From the NCBI RefSeq assembly GCF_020447265.1, contig NZ_JAJADR010000003.1, forward strand, positions 186,001-250,000: a stretch of 64,000 bases of DNA, in the 5' to 3' direction. Below are positions 1 through 8,903 of the stretch, piece by piece; positions within the stretch are counted from its first letter, which is position 1, and every line of letters starts with the position of its first letter. The notes below the pieces were generated by a model. That model was not told the DNA's origin and did no database searches. It was given only the letters and a program-made list of their open reading frames with translations. Made by a program: the position numbers and the translations under genes. The stretch is from Hymenobacter lucidus (lineage in GTDB: Bacteria; Bacteroidota; Bacteroidia; Cytophagales; Hymenobacteraceae).

Positions 1-551
1 GTTGGCAGGTTCCAGCCCACGAATGAGACGACCTGCGAGGAGCTGCTGAACACCGGCGAGGAGTTGACAACGCCGGTGCGGCTGTCCAGCATTGCCTCGG
101 TGTAGAAGTTACCATTCCCCAGATTCACATTGCCCAGCGTGGGGCGGGCGTTGAGCACCACGCTGAGCAGCCACTGCGCGGGTGGCAGCGTTACGGTTAC
201 CTGAAACAGGCCGGTTTCGTAGTTGGTGGGCAGGCCACTGCCGCAGGGAGCCCCCAACGCGGCGCAATAGTCGCTACCGGTGCGCATGGAGTTCGGCACC
301 AGCGTCATTGGCACCGAGCCGGCGGCTACCCCGCCACAGGCGCCGGTGCGGTATTCCAGCTCCGGGGTAATAGCCGAAAAAGAAGCCCCGCCACAGTCGC
401 GGTACACCCGAAATGACACCTGGTAGCGGTTGTTGCCCAGGGACGAGTACGAAATTTCGCCGGCCTGAATGTGGGTGGCAAACAGCTGCGGGGCACTCAA
501 CACGCCCAGCAGTAGCAGCACCGCCCGAATAAAGAGTAGGAGTTTACTCAT
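1..551 (-). CDS. Secreted gliding/T9SS-type surface protein, N-terminal part (partial)
   Basis: The reading frame starts with ATG at 551 and runs off the left edge with no stop. The translation opens with a signal peptide (MSKLLLFIRAVLLLLG... ending near FATHIQAGE) followed by a segment with the pattern ATHIQAGEISY and FRVYRDCGG. That opening is typical of very large Bacteroidota surface proteins that often end in a gliding-motility-associated or T9SS C-terminal domain. The sorting domain would lie outside the window, so export by T9SS is inferred from the N-terminal family resemblance only. About 183 residues are visible and no catalytic motif is present. Confidence 0.75.
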   Translation of the reverse strand, partial: MSKLLLFIRAVLLLLGVLSAPQLFATHIQAGEISYSSLGNNRYQVSFRVYRDCGGASFSAITPELEYRTGACGGVAAGSVPMTLVPNSMRTGSDYCAALGAPCGSGLPTNYETGLFQVTVTLPPAQWLLSVVLNARPTLGNVNLGNGNFYTEAMLDSRTGVVNSSPVFSSSSQVVSFVGWNLP

Positions 552-748
552 ACATAGAGATGAAAAAGGTGAATATCAGGAATGTCGTATAGTTACGGCA
601 AAAACTTTAGCCGATGAAAAACGGTCGGTAAAATTTCACTGCTCAGCGTCTTAGCCGTATTTCGCCGCCCTTTATGGCGAGCTGGGCCTTATCCCAAAGA
701 GGCGGCCGGACGTAGTAGTATTCGGCTTTTCACTCTAGCGGCTTTCCC

Positions 749-1276
749 ATGGCATTCCCCTTCTTCGGCGACGATAAATCGAAAATTGCGCAGATGCTGG
801 CTACGCTGCCCCAGCAGGGCCGCCTCGAGTGGATTGGCATCCGGCCGGTGCGCCGCGAGCCGCTCGTGAGTCTGCCCGAAGCCCAGGCCCTGACCGACGC
901 CCGCCTCGACGGCGACCATGCCCGGGTGAAGGCCGGCGGTAAGCGCCAGATTACCCTGATTCAGCACGAGCACCTGACGGCCGTGGCCGGCTTTCTGGGC
1001 CAGCCCGAACCCGTAGACCCGGGCCGCCTGCGTCGCAACCTGGCCGTGAGCGGCCTGAACCTGCTGGCCTTGAAAAACCGGCGGGTGCAGTTCGGCGACG
1101 AGGTTGTTCTGGAAATAACTGGGGAGTGCCACCCCTGCTCCCGCATGGAAGAAGAGCTGGGCCCCGGCGGCTACAACGCCATGCGCGGCCACGGCGGCCT
1201 CACGGCCCGCATCATTCAGGGCGGCCGGCTGCGGGTGGGCGACGCGGTGCGCGTGCTGCCATCGGAAAGCGCCTAG
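749..1276 (+). CDS. MOSC domain-containing protein
   Basis: 175 residues. The central and C-terminal part carries the MOSC beta-barrel pattern: RRNLAVSGLNLLALKNRRVQFGD, then the conserved cysteine region TGECHPCSRMEEELGPGGYNAMRGHGGLTARI and the closing GRLRVGD. MOSC proteins handle sulfur or molybdenum-cofactor-bound metal through this cysteine. This single-domain form, with no attached MOSC_N or ferredoxin domain, resembles the YiiM-like stand-alone type. It is cytoplasmic, as no signal peptide or membrane segment is visible. It stands alone between a divergent surface-protein gene and a palindromic repeat, so its substrate cannot be read from context. ATG 749 gives a full-length domain. Confidence 0.85.
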   Translation: MAFPFFGDDKSKIAQMLATLPQQGRLEWIGIRPVRREPLVSLPEAQALTDARLDGDHARVKAGGKRQITLIQHEHLTAVAGFLGQPEPVDPGRLRRNLAVSGLNLLALKNRRVQFGDEVVLEITGECHPCSRMEEELGPGGYNAMRGHGGLTARIIQGGRLRVGDAVRVLPSESA

Positions 1277-1329
1277 CGTCTGTCCTGCTGCCTCTGGCAT
1301 GCGCCCTTGCACAGGAACGTGCCCGTTCC

Positions 1330-1449
1330 ACTACAGCTTATTGCCAACGTGCAAAAGCCCTTTCCCGCGCAGGCAGAAAAGGGCTTTGTGCATTTAGCGG
1401 CGTTTCTCACTCAGGCGAGGCAGGTCCTTCGCGCGGCTCAGGATGACAG
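1330..1449. repeat. Palindromic intergenic repeat, type A (left end missing)
   Basis: The core is an inverted repeat AAAAGCCCTTT / AAAGGGCTTT flanked by GCGTTTCTCACTCAGGCGAGG and a right end GGTCCTTCGCGCGGCTCAGGATGACAG. The same order is found at 3347-3513, where the left end GTCATCCTGAG is also present. Here the left arm is replaced by unrelated sequence, so this copy seems truncated. It lies in the gap between two convergent genes and its core could double as a terminator. Confidence 0.6.
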
Positions 1450-1485
1450 CTGTAACAACGCAAATAGTTCTGCCCCATTTTATCC

Positions 1486-2346
1486 TTACGCTCCCGTGGC
1501 CATGGGCCAGTCGTTGCGCGACCATTCGCTCCAGGAGCCTACGTAGAGCTGGGGTACTTCGAGGCCGGCCTGGGCAAAGGCCAGCAGCGTGTGGCAGGCC
1601 GTGACGCCCGAGCCGCAGTGCACGATAACGTCTTTGGGGGCCCGCCCGGCCAGTACCGCATCGTACTTTTCCCGCAACTCGGTGGCCGGCAGGTAGTGGC
1701 CGGTGGCGTCGAGGTTGCCGGCGAAGGGCACGTTCACAGCCCCGGGAATATGGCCCGCAACAAGGTCGATGGGCTCGGTTTCGCCCCGGTACCGGGCTGC
1801 TTCGCGCACGTCGATAACCAGCTGGGTGCCTTTGGCGGATGCTTTTTGCACCTGTGCCACCGGCGCCACCGGCAACTGCCAGTGACTTACCGGGTAGGGG
1901 GCCACGGGCACGGACTGCTCGGCGGCATCGGTGAGCGTGAAGCCGGCCGCCTCGGCCGCAGCCAGGCCGCCATCGAGCACCTGCGCAGTGGTGTGGCCGG
2001 CGCTGCGCAGCATCCACCACACGCGGGCCGCCGCGTTGGCCCCGCTTTTATCATCATACACGACAACTGTAGTAGCCGGTCCGATACCCAGCTGCCCCAG
2101 GAAGTGGGCAAATTCCGTGATGGGCGGCAGCGGGTGCCGCCCGCCGTGGGCCGCGTTGTCGGTGGGTCGGGCCAGGTCCTGCTCCAAATCCACGAAGAGG
2201 GCGCCGGGCAGGTGGCCCGCCTGGTAGCGCAGCCGGGCCTGGGGCCCCGAGCGGGCATCGAGCAGCACGAAGCTTTCGGTGTGCTGGCGCTGGCGCAGCT
2301 CCTGGGCGCTGATAAGGGGTTGCGAAGGATGGGACTTATGCTGCAT
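1486..2346 (-). CDS. sseA: Sulfurtransferase (3-mercaptopyruvate/thiosulfate sulfurtransferase, tandem rhodanese)
   Basis: 286 residues from ATG 2346 (MQHKSHPSQPLISAQELR). Two rhodanese domains: an inactive N-terminal one (about 10-140, with LLDARSGPQARLRYQAGHLPGALFVDLEQDL) and a catalytic C-terminal one (about 165-280, with VIDVREAARYRGETEPIDLVAGHIPGAVNVPF). The active-site loop HCGSGVTACHTLLA near residue 242 is the CGSGVTA form typical of mercaptopyruvate sulfurtransferases. It would transfer sulfane sulfur from 3-mercaptopyruvate or thiosulfate to thiol acceptors in the cytoplasm. The frame stays open to 2400, but the extra residues look non-coding, and TTTG sits just upstream of ATG 2346. 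Confidence 0.9.
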   Translation of the reverse strand: MQHKSHPSQPLISAQELRQRQHTESFVLLDARSGPQARLRYQAGHLPGALFVDLEQDLARPTDNAAHGGRHPLPPITEFAHFLGQLGIGPATTVVVYDDKSGANAAARVWWMLRSAGHTTAQVLDGGLAAAEAAGFTLTDAAEQSVPVAPYPVSHWQLPVAPVAQVQKASAKGTQLVIDVREAARYRGETEPIDLVAGHIPGAVNVPFAGNLDATGHYLPATELREKYDAVLAGRAPKDVIVHCGSGVTACHTLLAFAQAGLEVPQLYVGSWSEWSRNDWPMATGA

Positions 2347-2431
2347 ACAAAGGGGGCTTCTAACCAATTGCCGGCGCGACACGGGCGGCGGTGGCCCCAA
2401 GATACAGCCCCGAAGGGTGGGTTACCCTGAA

Positions 2432-3286
2432 CTACGGTTTTTTATACAGCCACTCAAAGGCCCGGTACACGGCCCGGTGCAGAATAGTGGCGTGGGTTTC
2501 CTCCGGAAATACGACGTACTCGGTGCGCACGCCGGGCACGGCGCGGAGCGCGGCAGCCAGCGCGGCGGCGTCGCGCTGCATCTGGTCCCCTTCGTTGCCC
2601 ACGGCCACAAACACGGTAGTACCGGCTGGTAGGGGCTTGCGCAGCAGTTGCGGGGCCTGTCGCAGCAGCGACTCATCGTCCCACCACAGGCTGGGGCTGG
2701 CAATGAGGTAGGTGTCGAACAGGGCCGGGCGCTTGAGCAGCACCTCCACCGCCAGCAGCCCGCCCAGCGACTGGCCAATGAGGGTGCGGCGGGCGTTGGT
2801 GCGGTACGTTTTCCGGATGTAGGGCTGCACTTCCTGCTCCAGAAAGCGGATGAAGGCAGCCGATTTGCCGGAAGTCGGGCTCTGTTTCAGATCTTCCTTG
2901 TTGCGGGTAGGGAAGGTAAGGTCGCGCCGCCGGTCGACGTTGGCAATGCCGACCACGATGGACTTGGGCAGCTGGTTGATCCAGGGAAAATTGAGGTACT
3001 GGGCCAGCCCGGCAATGTGGATGAAGTCCTCGTCGGCGGAGCCATCGAGCAGGTAGATAACCGGATAAGTGGCCGTGGGCTCCTGGTCGTAGCCGGCGGG
3101 CAGGTAGATGTTCAGCACCCGGTCTTCGGCCAGCACCGTGGAGTGAAGCTTATCGACGCGGCCCAGCACGAAAGGCGTGCTAACCGGCGTCTGGGCCCAC
3201 GCCCGGCCGGCCACTAGTAGCAGTACCGTGAGCAACAGGACGGTGCGGCGCGGCCACGGGTATTTGGCAAAGGAGAAGCAAGGCAT
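2432..3286 (-). CDS. Secreted alpha/beta hydrolase-fold esterase (esterase D / Fes family)
   Basis: 284 residues with a signal peptide (hydrophobic run TVLLLTVLLLVAGRAWA then QTP), so it is periplasmic or exported. The esterase D-type pattern is clear: RVLNIYLPAGYD, YPVIYLLDGSADEDF, the nucleophile elbow GQSLGG with catalytic Ser, and a C-terminal His in EETHATILHRAVYRAFEWLY. Family members cleave ester bonds in siderophores, acylated sugars or S-formylglutathione. The substrate here cannot be told from sequence. A related protein of the same family is encoded at 61459-62676 with very different base composition. Confidence 0.85.
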   Translation of the reverse strand: MPCFSFAKYPWPRRTVLLLTVLLLVAGRAWAQTPVSTPFVLGRVDKLHSTVLAEDRVLNIYLPAGYDQEPTATYPVIYLLDGSADEDFIHIAGLAQYLNFPWINQLPKSIVVGIANVDRRRDLTFPTRNKEDLKQSPTSGKSAAFIRFLEQEVQPYIRKTYRTNARRTLIGQSLGGLLAVEVLLKRPALFDTYLIASPSLWWDDESLLRQAPQLLRKPLPAGTTVFVAVGNEGDQMQRDAAALAAALRAVPGVRTEYVVFPEETHATILHRAVYRAFEWLYKKP

Positions 3287-3346
3287 ACACCAAAAGTAAA
3301 GGAAATTCCACGGCGGCTATTTTCCACCGTCAGTCAAAATGCACCT

Positions 3347-3513
3347 GTCATCCTGAGGGCAGCGAAGCGGAACGAAGGACCTTCCTCACCTACTTCACTG
3401 TAGCTCTTACCAACGTAAAAAAGCCCTTTACCACGCAAGTAGCAAAGGGCTTTGTGCAGTGCAGAACGTTTATCACTGAGGAGAGGAAGGTCCTGCACTG
3501 GGCTCAGGATGCC
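3347..3513. repeat. Palindromic intergenic repeat, type A (complete)
   Basis: An imperfect palindrome about 167 bp long. Outer arms are GTCATCCTGAG and CTCAGGATG. Inner arms are GAAGGACCTTCCTCACC and GAGAGGAAGGTCCTGC, and the core is AAAGCCCTTT / AAAGGGCTTT. It lies between two genes on the minus strand. Its outer arms differ from those of the type B copies (34969-35127, 49304-49458), but the AAAGCCCTTT core is shared. Confidence 0.75.
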
Positions 3514-3562
3514 AGCCGGAACACAAAAAGACAAACCAAGCAACGACTCCTCGACCTCCCGC

Positions 3563-4333
3563 CTAATCCTGCTGGGAGGGTAGGGTTTCGGGGCGCGGGG
3601 TGGTATTGCGGTGGCTTAGCCGGTACATCAGATTCAGCACCACGTTGTTTTTGGACGAGGTGCCCAGCGGTACCAGCTGCCCCTGTTTCAGGCGGGGCTG
3701 GCTGTAGTTGGCCTGCCGCACCCAGCCCAGCTGCATACTCAGGTGCTTGTTGAACTGGTAGCCCAGCCCGGCATACACCCGGTTGCGCTCCAGCACCGGC
3801 CCTCTTGGGTTCAGGAATATCTCGTCGTAGACCGACAGAAACACGGTGTGGTCGGTTACGGTCTGGTGGTTGAGGGGTACAAAGGCGTTCAGGCGGTAGC
3901 GCAGGCGCTGCCGAAAGGCGGTACTGTCGCCGGGGCCGGGGTAGGAAAACCAGCGCTGCTCCACGCGGTAGCGGTGCTCAATCTTGAGGCGGCTCATGTA
4001 CTGGCTCAGCACCAGCTGCTGCCACAGGCGCTTTTCCAGCGCCACGGGGCCGGGCTCGTCGAAGGTGCTGTAGCGGCCCCCGCCCAGCAGCAGGGTAAAG
4101 TTCTTGTCCAGGTCGTAGCTCAGGCCGCCTTTCAGCTCGTTGTAGAAATACTGCTTGAACAGACCGTTGCTGCGGGCCTGCACCTCCACGTAGGCGCCCC
4201 ACTTTTTCTCCACGCTGCCCGGCAACGATACTGTGCCAATGTACCAATTGCCCCAGCTGCCGGGCGTCTGGGCATGGGCCGTGTAGGGGCTTAGCAGCCA
4301 GAAGAAGGCCAGAACGCACAGGGCTTTTTTCAT
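3563..4333 (-). CDS. DUF2490 family outer-membrane-associated beta-barrel protein
   Basis: 256 residues from ATG 4333 (MKKALCVLAFFWLLSPYTAHAQ), which gives a clean signal peptide; the longer frame to 4390 would bury it. The mature part has repeated amphipathic beta strands ending in aromatic residues (YFYNELKGGLSYDLDKNFTLLLGGGRYS, LKIEHRYRVEQRWF, RQRLRYRLNAFVPL, NRVYAGLGYQFNKHLSMQLGWVRQ). This is the DUF2490 pattern common in Bacteroidota and probably an outer-membrane barrel. No enzymatic motif is seen and the function is unknown. Confidence 0.8.
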   Translation of the reverse strand: MKKALCVLAFFWLLSPYTAHAQTPGSWGNWYIGTVSLPGSVEKKWGAYVEVQARSNGLFKQYFYNELKGGLSYDLDKNFTLLLGGGRYSTFDEPGPVALEKRLWQQLVLSQYMSRLKIEHRYRVEQRWFSYPGPGDSTAFRQRLRYRLNAFVPLNHQTVTDHTVFLSVYDEIFLNPRGPVLERNRVYAGLGYQFNKHLSMQLGWVRQANYSQPRLKQGQLVPLGTSSKNNVVLNLMYRLSHRNTTPRPETLPSQQD

Positions 4334-4382
4334 CGGGAAGGCGGGATTGAGCCGCGAAGGTAAGGGCCGAAACGGCCCGGCC

Positions 4383-5006
4383 CTACTCACCCAGCCGGTC
4401 GACGTCGGTTATTTCGCCCTTGTTCATCATCACCTGCAGATCCAGAAAGGTGAGCGGGAAGGGCTCCTTGCTGTATTTCTCCGGGTCGTTGAGCTTGCTC
4501 AGGGGTGTGGCGTCGTTGGTGACGTACTCATTGGCTACCAGCTCCACTGAGTTGGCCCCGGCCCCTACCACCTTCATCAACGAGTATTGGGCCTTGCCGG
4601 TGCTGTCTTCCTGGCGCACGGTGTACACGTCGCCCACCCGCGGGGCGGTTATGTAGGTAGCGTTGTCGCGCGAGTCGCGCTGGCTCATCACCACCGACCA
4701 CACCGCCAGCAGGGCCAGCGCCACCAGGCCCGACCAGTGCCACCACAGGGCGCGGGTTTGCTTTTTGAGGGCCGTAGCCAAGGGTTTCAGCTCGCCGGGC
4801 ATTTCCTTTTCGTCCCAGGCCCGCTGGCAGTGCAGGCACTGGCCCACCACCGGCTTCTTGTAGGGAAACAGCGGAATCCAGTAGATGTGGGTGTAGCGGC
4901 TGAACACGCTCAGGTGCAGCTGGTCGGGGGTAGCGCACTCGGGACAGGCAATGCCCGGCAGGGGCTGGGTGCTGCGGTGCGCGCCGTTGGTACCGTAAAT
5001 AATCAT
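4383..5006 (-). CDS. Zinc-ribbon membrane protein of unknown function
   Basis: 207 residues from ATG 5006 (MIIYGTNGAHR). The N-terminus has two CxxC pairs (CPEC and CLHC) around a conserved stretch FSRYTHIYWIPLFPYKKPV, matching the zinc_ribbon_15 type. A single transmembrane helix follows (ALWWHWSGLVALALLAVWSVV), then a soluble C-terminal region of about 90 residues (GDVYTVRQEDSTGKAQYSLMKVV). It has no recognised partner. The gene lies 49 bp from the DUF2490 gene on the same strand. Confidence 0.75.
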   Translation of the reverse strand: MIIYGTNGAHRSTQPLPGIACPECATPDQLHLSVFSRYTHIYWIPLFPYKKPVVGQCLHCQRAWDEKEMPGELKPLATALKKQTRALWWHWSGLVALALLAVWSVVMSQRDSRDNATYITAPRVGDVYTVRQEDSTGKAQYSLMKVVGAGANSVELVANEYVTNDATPLSKLNDPEKYSKEPFPLTFLDLQVMMNKGEITDVDRLGE

Positions 5007-5138
5007 GCAGGGAGTAAAGCGGGCCGCCGTGGTCCGGGTAAGAGGATAGCCGTCAAAAGTACTGGGCAAATTCTATATAGTACTCCCACAGTGCCGACAA
5101 AATCCAGCACGAGCCGCCATTGCCCCCGCTCTGCTGCC

Positions 5139-5942
5139 CTAGGCGGCGTACTCCGCCCCTGTTTGCAGGGTCCCGAGCAGAGCGTAGAGCAAGTCGAGGG
5201 AAAGCACCGAGGAAAAGTGCGTCGTCAGAATAACCGAGCCGTCGACGTGCCGGATCTGCAGGGTTTCGGTCCAGCTGTTGCCCTTGATGTCGGCAATATC
5301 GGCCAGCGGATAGGCCCGGCCTTCTACCGTCAGTGAGTCGCGGGTAAGCACCATTTCCTGCTCGGGGTAATCGAGGCTGCTGGTAGCGGCCAGCGACTTG
5401 AGGTAGCCGGCCGCCATTGGCAGATAGGCAAACCGCACGGCCTGCCCCGCCAGCAGCTGCTCGTAGAGCAGGGCTCCACGCTGCGCCACCTGCCGTGCCA
5501 CCACTTCCCGTTGCAGCTCGGCACTCTGGCTGGTAGTGGCCCGCACGAAGGTCCAGGGAGTGGCGGCGCTGGCCCGAAACGCAAAGCCGCCCAGGTAATA
5601 GAACAGGTACAGATCCTGGAGCTGGTCGAAGCGGCACTGCGTGGTGTGGCCCCCGGCCACTACCACCAGGCCCTCCTGGTGCAGGTGTACCCGGGGCTTG
5701 GTGCGGTAGAAATACCACACGCCCGCCACGCCCAGCAACCCCAGCGCCGTAAAGCCCGCTCCCACGCCAAACAGCAGGCTGGGGTCGCCGTCGAAGCGGG
5801 TAGCCGAGCCCGCCAGCAGCGTGGGCAGCAGCAGCACGAAGATGCCCACGCCGGCAAATAGCGCGGCGCACAGGCCGATGACACTACTCAGGCTCCGACT
5901 CGGGCCATACACTTTCAGGGGCTCTCCTATGGCTGTTTTCAT
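5139..5942 (-). CDS. Membrane protein with two N-terminal helices, function unknown
   Basis: 267 residues starting MKTAIGEPLKVYG. Two transmembrane segments are visible (SVIGLCAALFAGVGIFVLLLPTLLAG and LLFGVGAGFTALGLLGVAGVWYFY). They are followed by a soluble region with a beta-rich, PH-like look: KPRVHLHQEGLVVVAGGHTTQCRFDQLQDLYLFYY and later YPLADIADIKGNSWTETLQIRHVDGS. This resembles the DUF6585 type of hypothetical protein, but I am not certain of the family. It is the first gene of a minus-strand group reaching to 2432, with gaps of tens of bases to over 100 bp. Confidence 0.7.
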   Translation of the reverse strand: MKTAIGEPLKVYGPSRSLSSVIGLCAALFAGVGIFVLLLPTLLAGSATRFDGDPSLLFGVGAGFTALGLLGVAGVWYFYRTKPRVHLHQEGLVVVAGGHTTQCRFDQLQDLYLFYYLGGFAFRASAATPWTFVRATTSQSAELQREVVARQVAQRGALLYEQLLAGQAVRFAYLPMAAGYLKSLAATSSLDYPEQEMVLTRDSLTVEGRAYPLADIADIKGNSWTETLQIRHVDGSVILTTHFSSVLSLDLLYALLGTLQTGAEYAA

Positions 5943-5971
5943 GCGCTACTGCGGGCGTTAAGGGTGATAAG

Positions 5972-5991
5972 GCGCGGCCGGCCGGCCGCGC
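5972..5991. repeat. 20-bp perfect GC palindrome in divergent intergenic region
   Basis: GCGCGGCCGG followed by its exact reverse complement, between the divergent genes starting at 5942 and 6227. It could be an operator or a cruciform. The surrounding 5943-6226 region shows nothing else apart from another short GC palindrome near 6015-6030. Confidence 0.4.
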
Positions 5992-6226
5992 TCTGGCCGC
6001 CAAGGTAGTAAGTACCGGGCCGGGCCCGGCCAAAATATAGCTCCAGGCCCATACTCCGGCTTTGCCGCTGGTCTTCCGCCCCGCTTCCCAGGCACCACTT
6101 CGCAGCTGCTATTCCCTAGTGGCCCGCCCCGACTTCACCGCCGACGGCCCGGCCCGGGAGTGGGCGGGCCGCGGCCCGAAAACTGGTATCTTTCGCCCTC
6201 CCCTGGCCTACTCGTAGCTCTACCCT

Positions 6227-6970
6227 ATGCCCCTTTCGCTCGATTCGCTGAAAGCCTTGTCCTGGCAGGCAGCCCTGCCGCTTTTCCTGGTCGAAAACCT
6301 GGTGGTGCTGCTCCTGGCCGTGGGCTTTGGGTATCTGCTGCAAGGGCTGTTTGGCCGGGCCCGGGCCTTGGGGCCGCTCTACCAGCCGGTCAGCGCCCAG
6401 CAAGTCCGACTGGCCACTTCCACCCTGCTCCTCAACACCGGCATTACCTTCGTCGGCTTCCTGCTGTGTCGGCACGGCTTCATCCAAATTCGGGAAGACG
6501 TTTCCTGGCGGGTGCTGCTCGATTTTCTGGTACTCTTCCTGGGTATGGATCTGCTGATGTACGTGTTCCACTACTTCATCCATCACTCGGTGCTCTACCG
6601 CTGGGTACACGGCCTGCACCACCACTACACCAGTCCCCAGCCCCTCGACTTATTCGTGCTCCACCCGCTCGAAACGGTGGGCTTCGGGGGGCTGTGGCTG
6701 CTGCTGATGGCCCTCTACCCAGCCAGCCTGACGGCTATTGTAGCTTACCTCACGGTGAATGTGCTGTTCGGGGCGCTGGGCCACTGCGGCGTCGAGCCAT
6801 TTCCGGCCTCCTGGGCCCGCCACCCGCTGCTCAGGCACCTGGGCTCCTCCGGCTTCCATTTCCAGCACCACCAGCACGACACCCACAACTTCGGCTTCTA
6901 TACCTCCCTCTGGGACCGGCTCTTTGGCACCTACGCCGCCGGGCCGGAGCAGAAGGAAGGCGCGGCGTAG
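6227..6970 (+). CDS. Sterol desaturase / fatty acid hydroxylase family protein
   Basis: 247 residues, integral membrane. The diiron histidine boxes of the family are all present: HYFIHH (near residue 114), HGLHHHYTSP (near 127), HPLETVG, and the C-terminal HFQHHQHDTHNFGFYTSLWDRLFGTY. Hydrophobic segments before and between the boxes place the di-iron centre on the cytoplasmic side of the membrane. Family members hydroxylate or desaturate lipids, sterols or carotenoids using O2; the substrate is not evident here. Start ATG 6227 gives the usual family length. Confidence 0.88.
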   Translation: MPLSLDSLKALSWQAALPLFLVENLVVLLLAVGFGYLLQGLFGRARALGPLYQPVSAQQVRLATSTLLLNTGITFVGFLLCRHGFIQIREDVSWRVLLDFLVLFLGMDLLMYVFHYFIHHSVLYRWVHGLHHHYTSPQPLDLFVLHPLETVGFGGLWLLLMALYPASLTAIVAYLTVNVLFGALGHCGVEPFPASWARHPLLRHLGSSGFHFQHHQHDTHNFGFYTSLWDRLFGTYAAGPEQKEGAA

Positions 6971-7030
6971 GACTCTACGCTTGAGGCAGATGCAGTTGGG
7001 GTAAGGGTGCGCCCGGCAGCCTACTTGTCA

Positions 7031-7038
7031 TAGCTTTG
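7031..7038 (+). promoter_or_regulatory. Bacteroidota -7 promoter element TAGCTTTG
   Basis: Exact match to the TAnnTTTG consensus, 30 bp upstream of the start codon at 7069. No clear -33 TTTG is seen at the usual distance. Confidence 0.45.
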
Positions 7039-7068
7039 TTTTATTTCTGTTTACCCATTTAGTATTAC

Positions 7069-8754
7069 ATGTCTGTTTCTACCCTCTGCTGCCGCTTTCT
7101 ATTACTAGCATGCCTTACCGGCAGCCTGAGCGCCCAGGCCCAAACCGGCCCTGCCTGGACCCACGCCACCGCTACCGGCAGAGGCACTGAGGTTCGTGGG
7201 GCAATGGTGGCCGATGCCGCCGGCAACACCTACGAGGCGGGCAGTTTTAGCGGCTCCCTCACCTTGGGTACCACGCAGCTCACCAGTATCGGCAACAGCG
7301 ACGGTTACTTGGCCAAGTATGCCCCCGACGGCTCCCTGACCTGGGTGCGTCAGATTGGCTCGGTGGGCCGCGAACGGGCGTATGGAGTAGCCGTGGATGG
7401 GGCCGGCAACGCCTACATAACGGGCAGCTTTGGCAGCGCCCTAAACCTGGGCAACGGCATTTCCCTAGCTGGCCCGGCCACTAGCACCGTCAACGACTGG
7501 CTGTATGTGGCGCGCTACTCGGCGCAGGGCACCCCCGAGTGGGCGCAGCAGGCCAGCACCGGCCCCACGGCCACCTCTGCCGGGTGCGCCATCGGCGTCG
7601 ATGCCCAGGGTAGCGTGTCTGTAGCCGGCACGCTCACCTCGTCCATTACTATTGGTTCCTTGTCCATCAACACGCCTCCTACTACCCTCAATACAGGCAC
7701 GTTCCTGGCCCGCTTTTCTGGCCCTACCGGCACGTTGCAGGCCCTTACTCCGGCATTCTTCTATGCCGCCGGCCACAACCAGTTCAAGTACCAGCCCCGG
7801 CTGGCAGTAGGGACCACCGGCGAGACCTATCTGATAGACTTCTTCAACCAGAGCATCGTGCTGCCGGATGCGGCTGCTACCACCATTACCAGCCGGGGCA
7901 GCAACGATGAAATCATCCTTAAGTACGGCCCGACCAGCACCTTTCAGTGGCTGGAGCAAATCGGAGGAACGGGCGAAGACCGCGCCAACGCTGCGGCCGT
8001 CGATGCCGCCGGCAACCTGTACGTAGCTGGCTACCTCGAAGGGTCAGCTACCTTCGGGGCGGCTACCACAGTTACCGGAGCCGGCAGCTGGGACGGCTAC
8101 CTGGCCAAATATTCGCCCCAGGGAGTTCTGCAATGGGCACAGCCCAGCGGGGGCACCAGCTTCGACGCTTGGAATGCGCTGGGCCTCGACGCGGCCGGTA
8201 ACCCCTACGTAGCAGGCTATTTCGCGGGCACCGCCCGGTTCGGCTCCTCCACCCTCACCAGTGCGGGCAGTGCCGATATGGTGGTAGCAGCTTATTCGCC
8301 CACCGGCCAGGTGCGCTGGCTACGCCAGGTAGGCAGCGGCTCCGGCAGTGCCACAAGCCATTACCTCGACCTGGACAAGCAGGGCAATATCTACGTCAAG
8401 GGAGGTTTTTCCGGCACCGTTACCGTCGGCCCATTTTCCCTTACCTCTACGGTTGCGCCTCCCAACTATGAAACCTTCCTGGCCCGCCTGGGCAATGCCA
8501 CGCTGGCTACCCAGGCCAGCCGCTCCCAGCCCCTGGGCCTCTACCCCAACCCCGCATCCAACCAGCTGCACCTGCCCGCCTTGCCCGCCGGCACCCGCGT
8601 GCAGCTCCTCGACGCGCTGGGCCGCGTAGCCCGCACAGCCGTGGTTGCAGCTGGCGCCACAGTGTCGGTGCAAAGCCTGCTGCCTGGCCTTTACACCCTG
8701 CGCGCCACTGATGCCCAGGGCCAGCAGTTCGCTGGTAAAGTGGCAGTGGAGTAA
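7069..8754 (+). CDS. Secreted SBBP-repeat beta-propeller protein with T9SS type A sorting domain (paralogue 1)
   Basis: 561 residues. The signal peptide ends at LSAQAQTG. The body is made of repeated units with the core DAAGNxYxAGxFxGxxxxGxxxLTSxGxxDxxLAKYxPxGxxxWxRQ, the SBBP/beta-propeller repeat. The last 80 residues (LGLYPNPASNQLHLPALPAGTRVQLL to FAGKVAVE) form a T9SS type A C-terminal domain, which directs outer-membrane translocation and surface attachment or release. It is the first of four paralogues (8904, 14664, 19142). The ligand or role is unknown. Antisense ORFs across the repeats are composition artefacts. Confidence 0.9.
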   Translation: MSVSTLCCRFLLLACLTGSLSAQAQTGPAWTHATATGRGTEVRGAMVADAAGNTYEAGSFSGSLTLGTTQLTSIGNSDGYLAKYAPDGSLTWVRQIGSVGRERAYGVAVDGAGNAYITGSFGSALNLGNGISLAGPATSTVNDWLYVARYSAQGTPEWAQQASTGPTATSAGCAIGVDAQGSVSVAGTLTSSITIGSLSINTPPTTLNTGTFLARFSGPTGTLQALTPAFFYAAGHNQFKYQPRLAVGTTGETYLIDFFNQSIVLPDAAATTITSRGSNDEIILKYGPTSTFQWLEQIGGTGEDRANAAAVDAAGNLYVAGYLEGSATFGAATTVTGAGSWDGYLAKYSPQGVLQWAQPSGGTSFDAWNALGLDAAGNPYVAGYFAGTARFGSSTLTSAGSADMVVAAYSPTGQVRWLRQVGSGSGSATSHYLDLDKQGNIYVKGGFSGTVTVGPFSLTSTVAPPNYETFLARLGNATLATQASRSQPLGLYPNPASNQLHLPALPAGTRVQLLDALGRVARTAVVAAGATVSVQSLLPGLYTLRATDAQGQQFAGKVAVE

Positions 8755-8769
8755 TACCACCGCCCCGGT

Positions 8770-8833
8770 AGCCGTCCGCTTCAAGCGCATCAAAGCCAAC
8801 AAGGTGGAGCCGCTCCTGCCTACGCGGACGGCT
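8770..8833. terminator. Possible terminator or hairpin between two T9SS genes
   Basis: AGCCGTCCGC (8770-8779) and GCGGACGGCT (8824-8833) are perfect 10-bp inverted arms with a 44-bp loop, lying just after the stop of the first paralogue. There is no strong T-tract, so the terminator role is uncertain. Confidence 0.3.
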
Positions 8834-8903
8834 CTACGTCTCATTCATTACCTCCGAGCAAGACTACACGGTGTAGTATTCCCTTCGTTTATTTTTCCCC
8901 TCC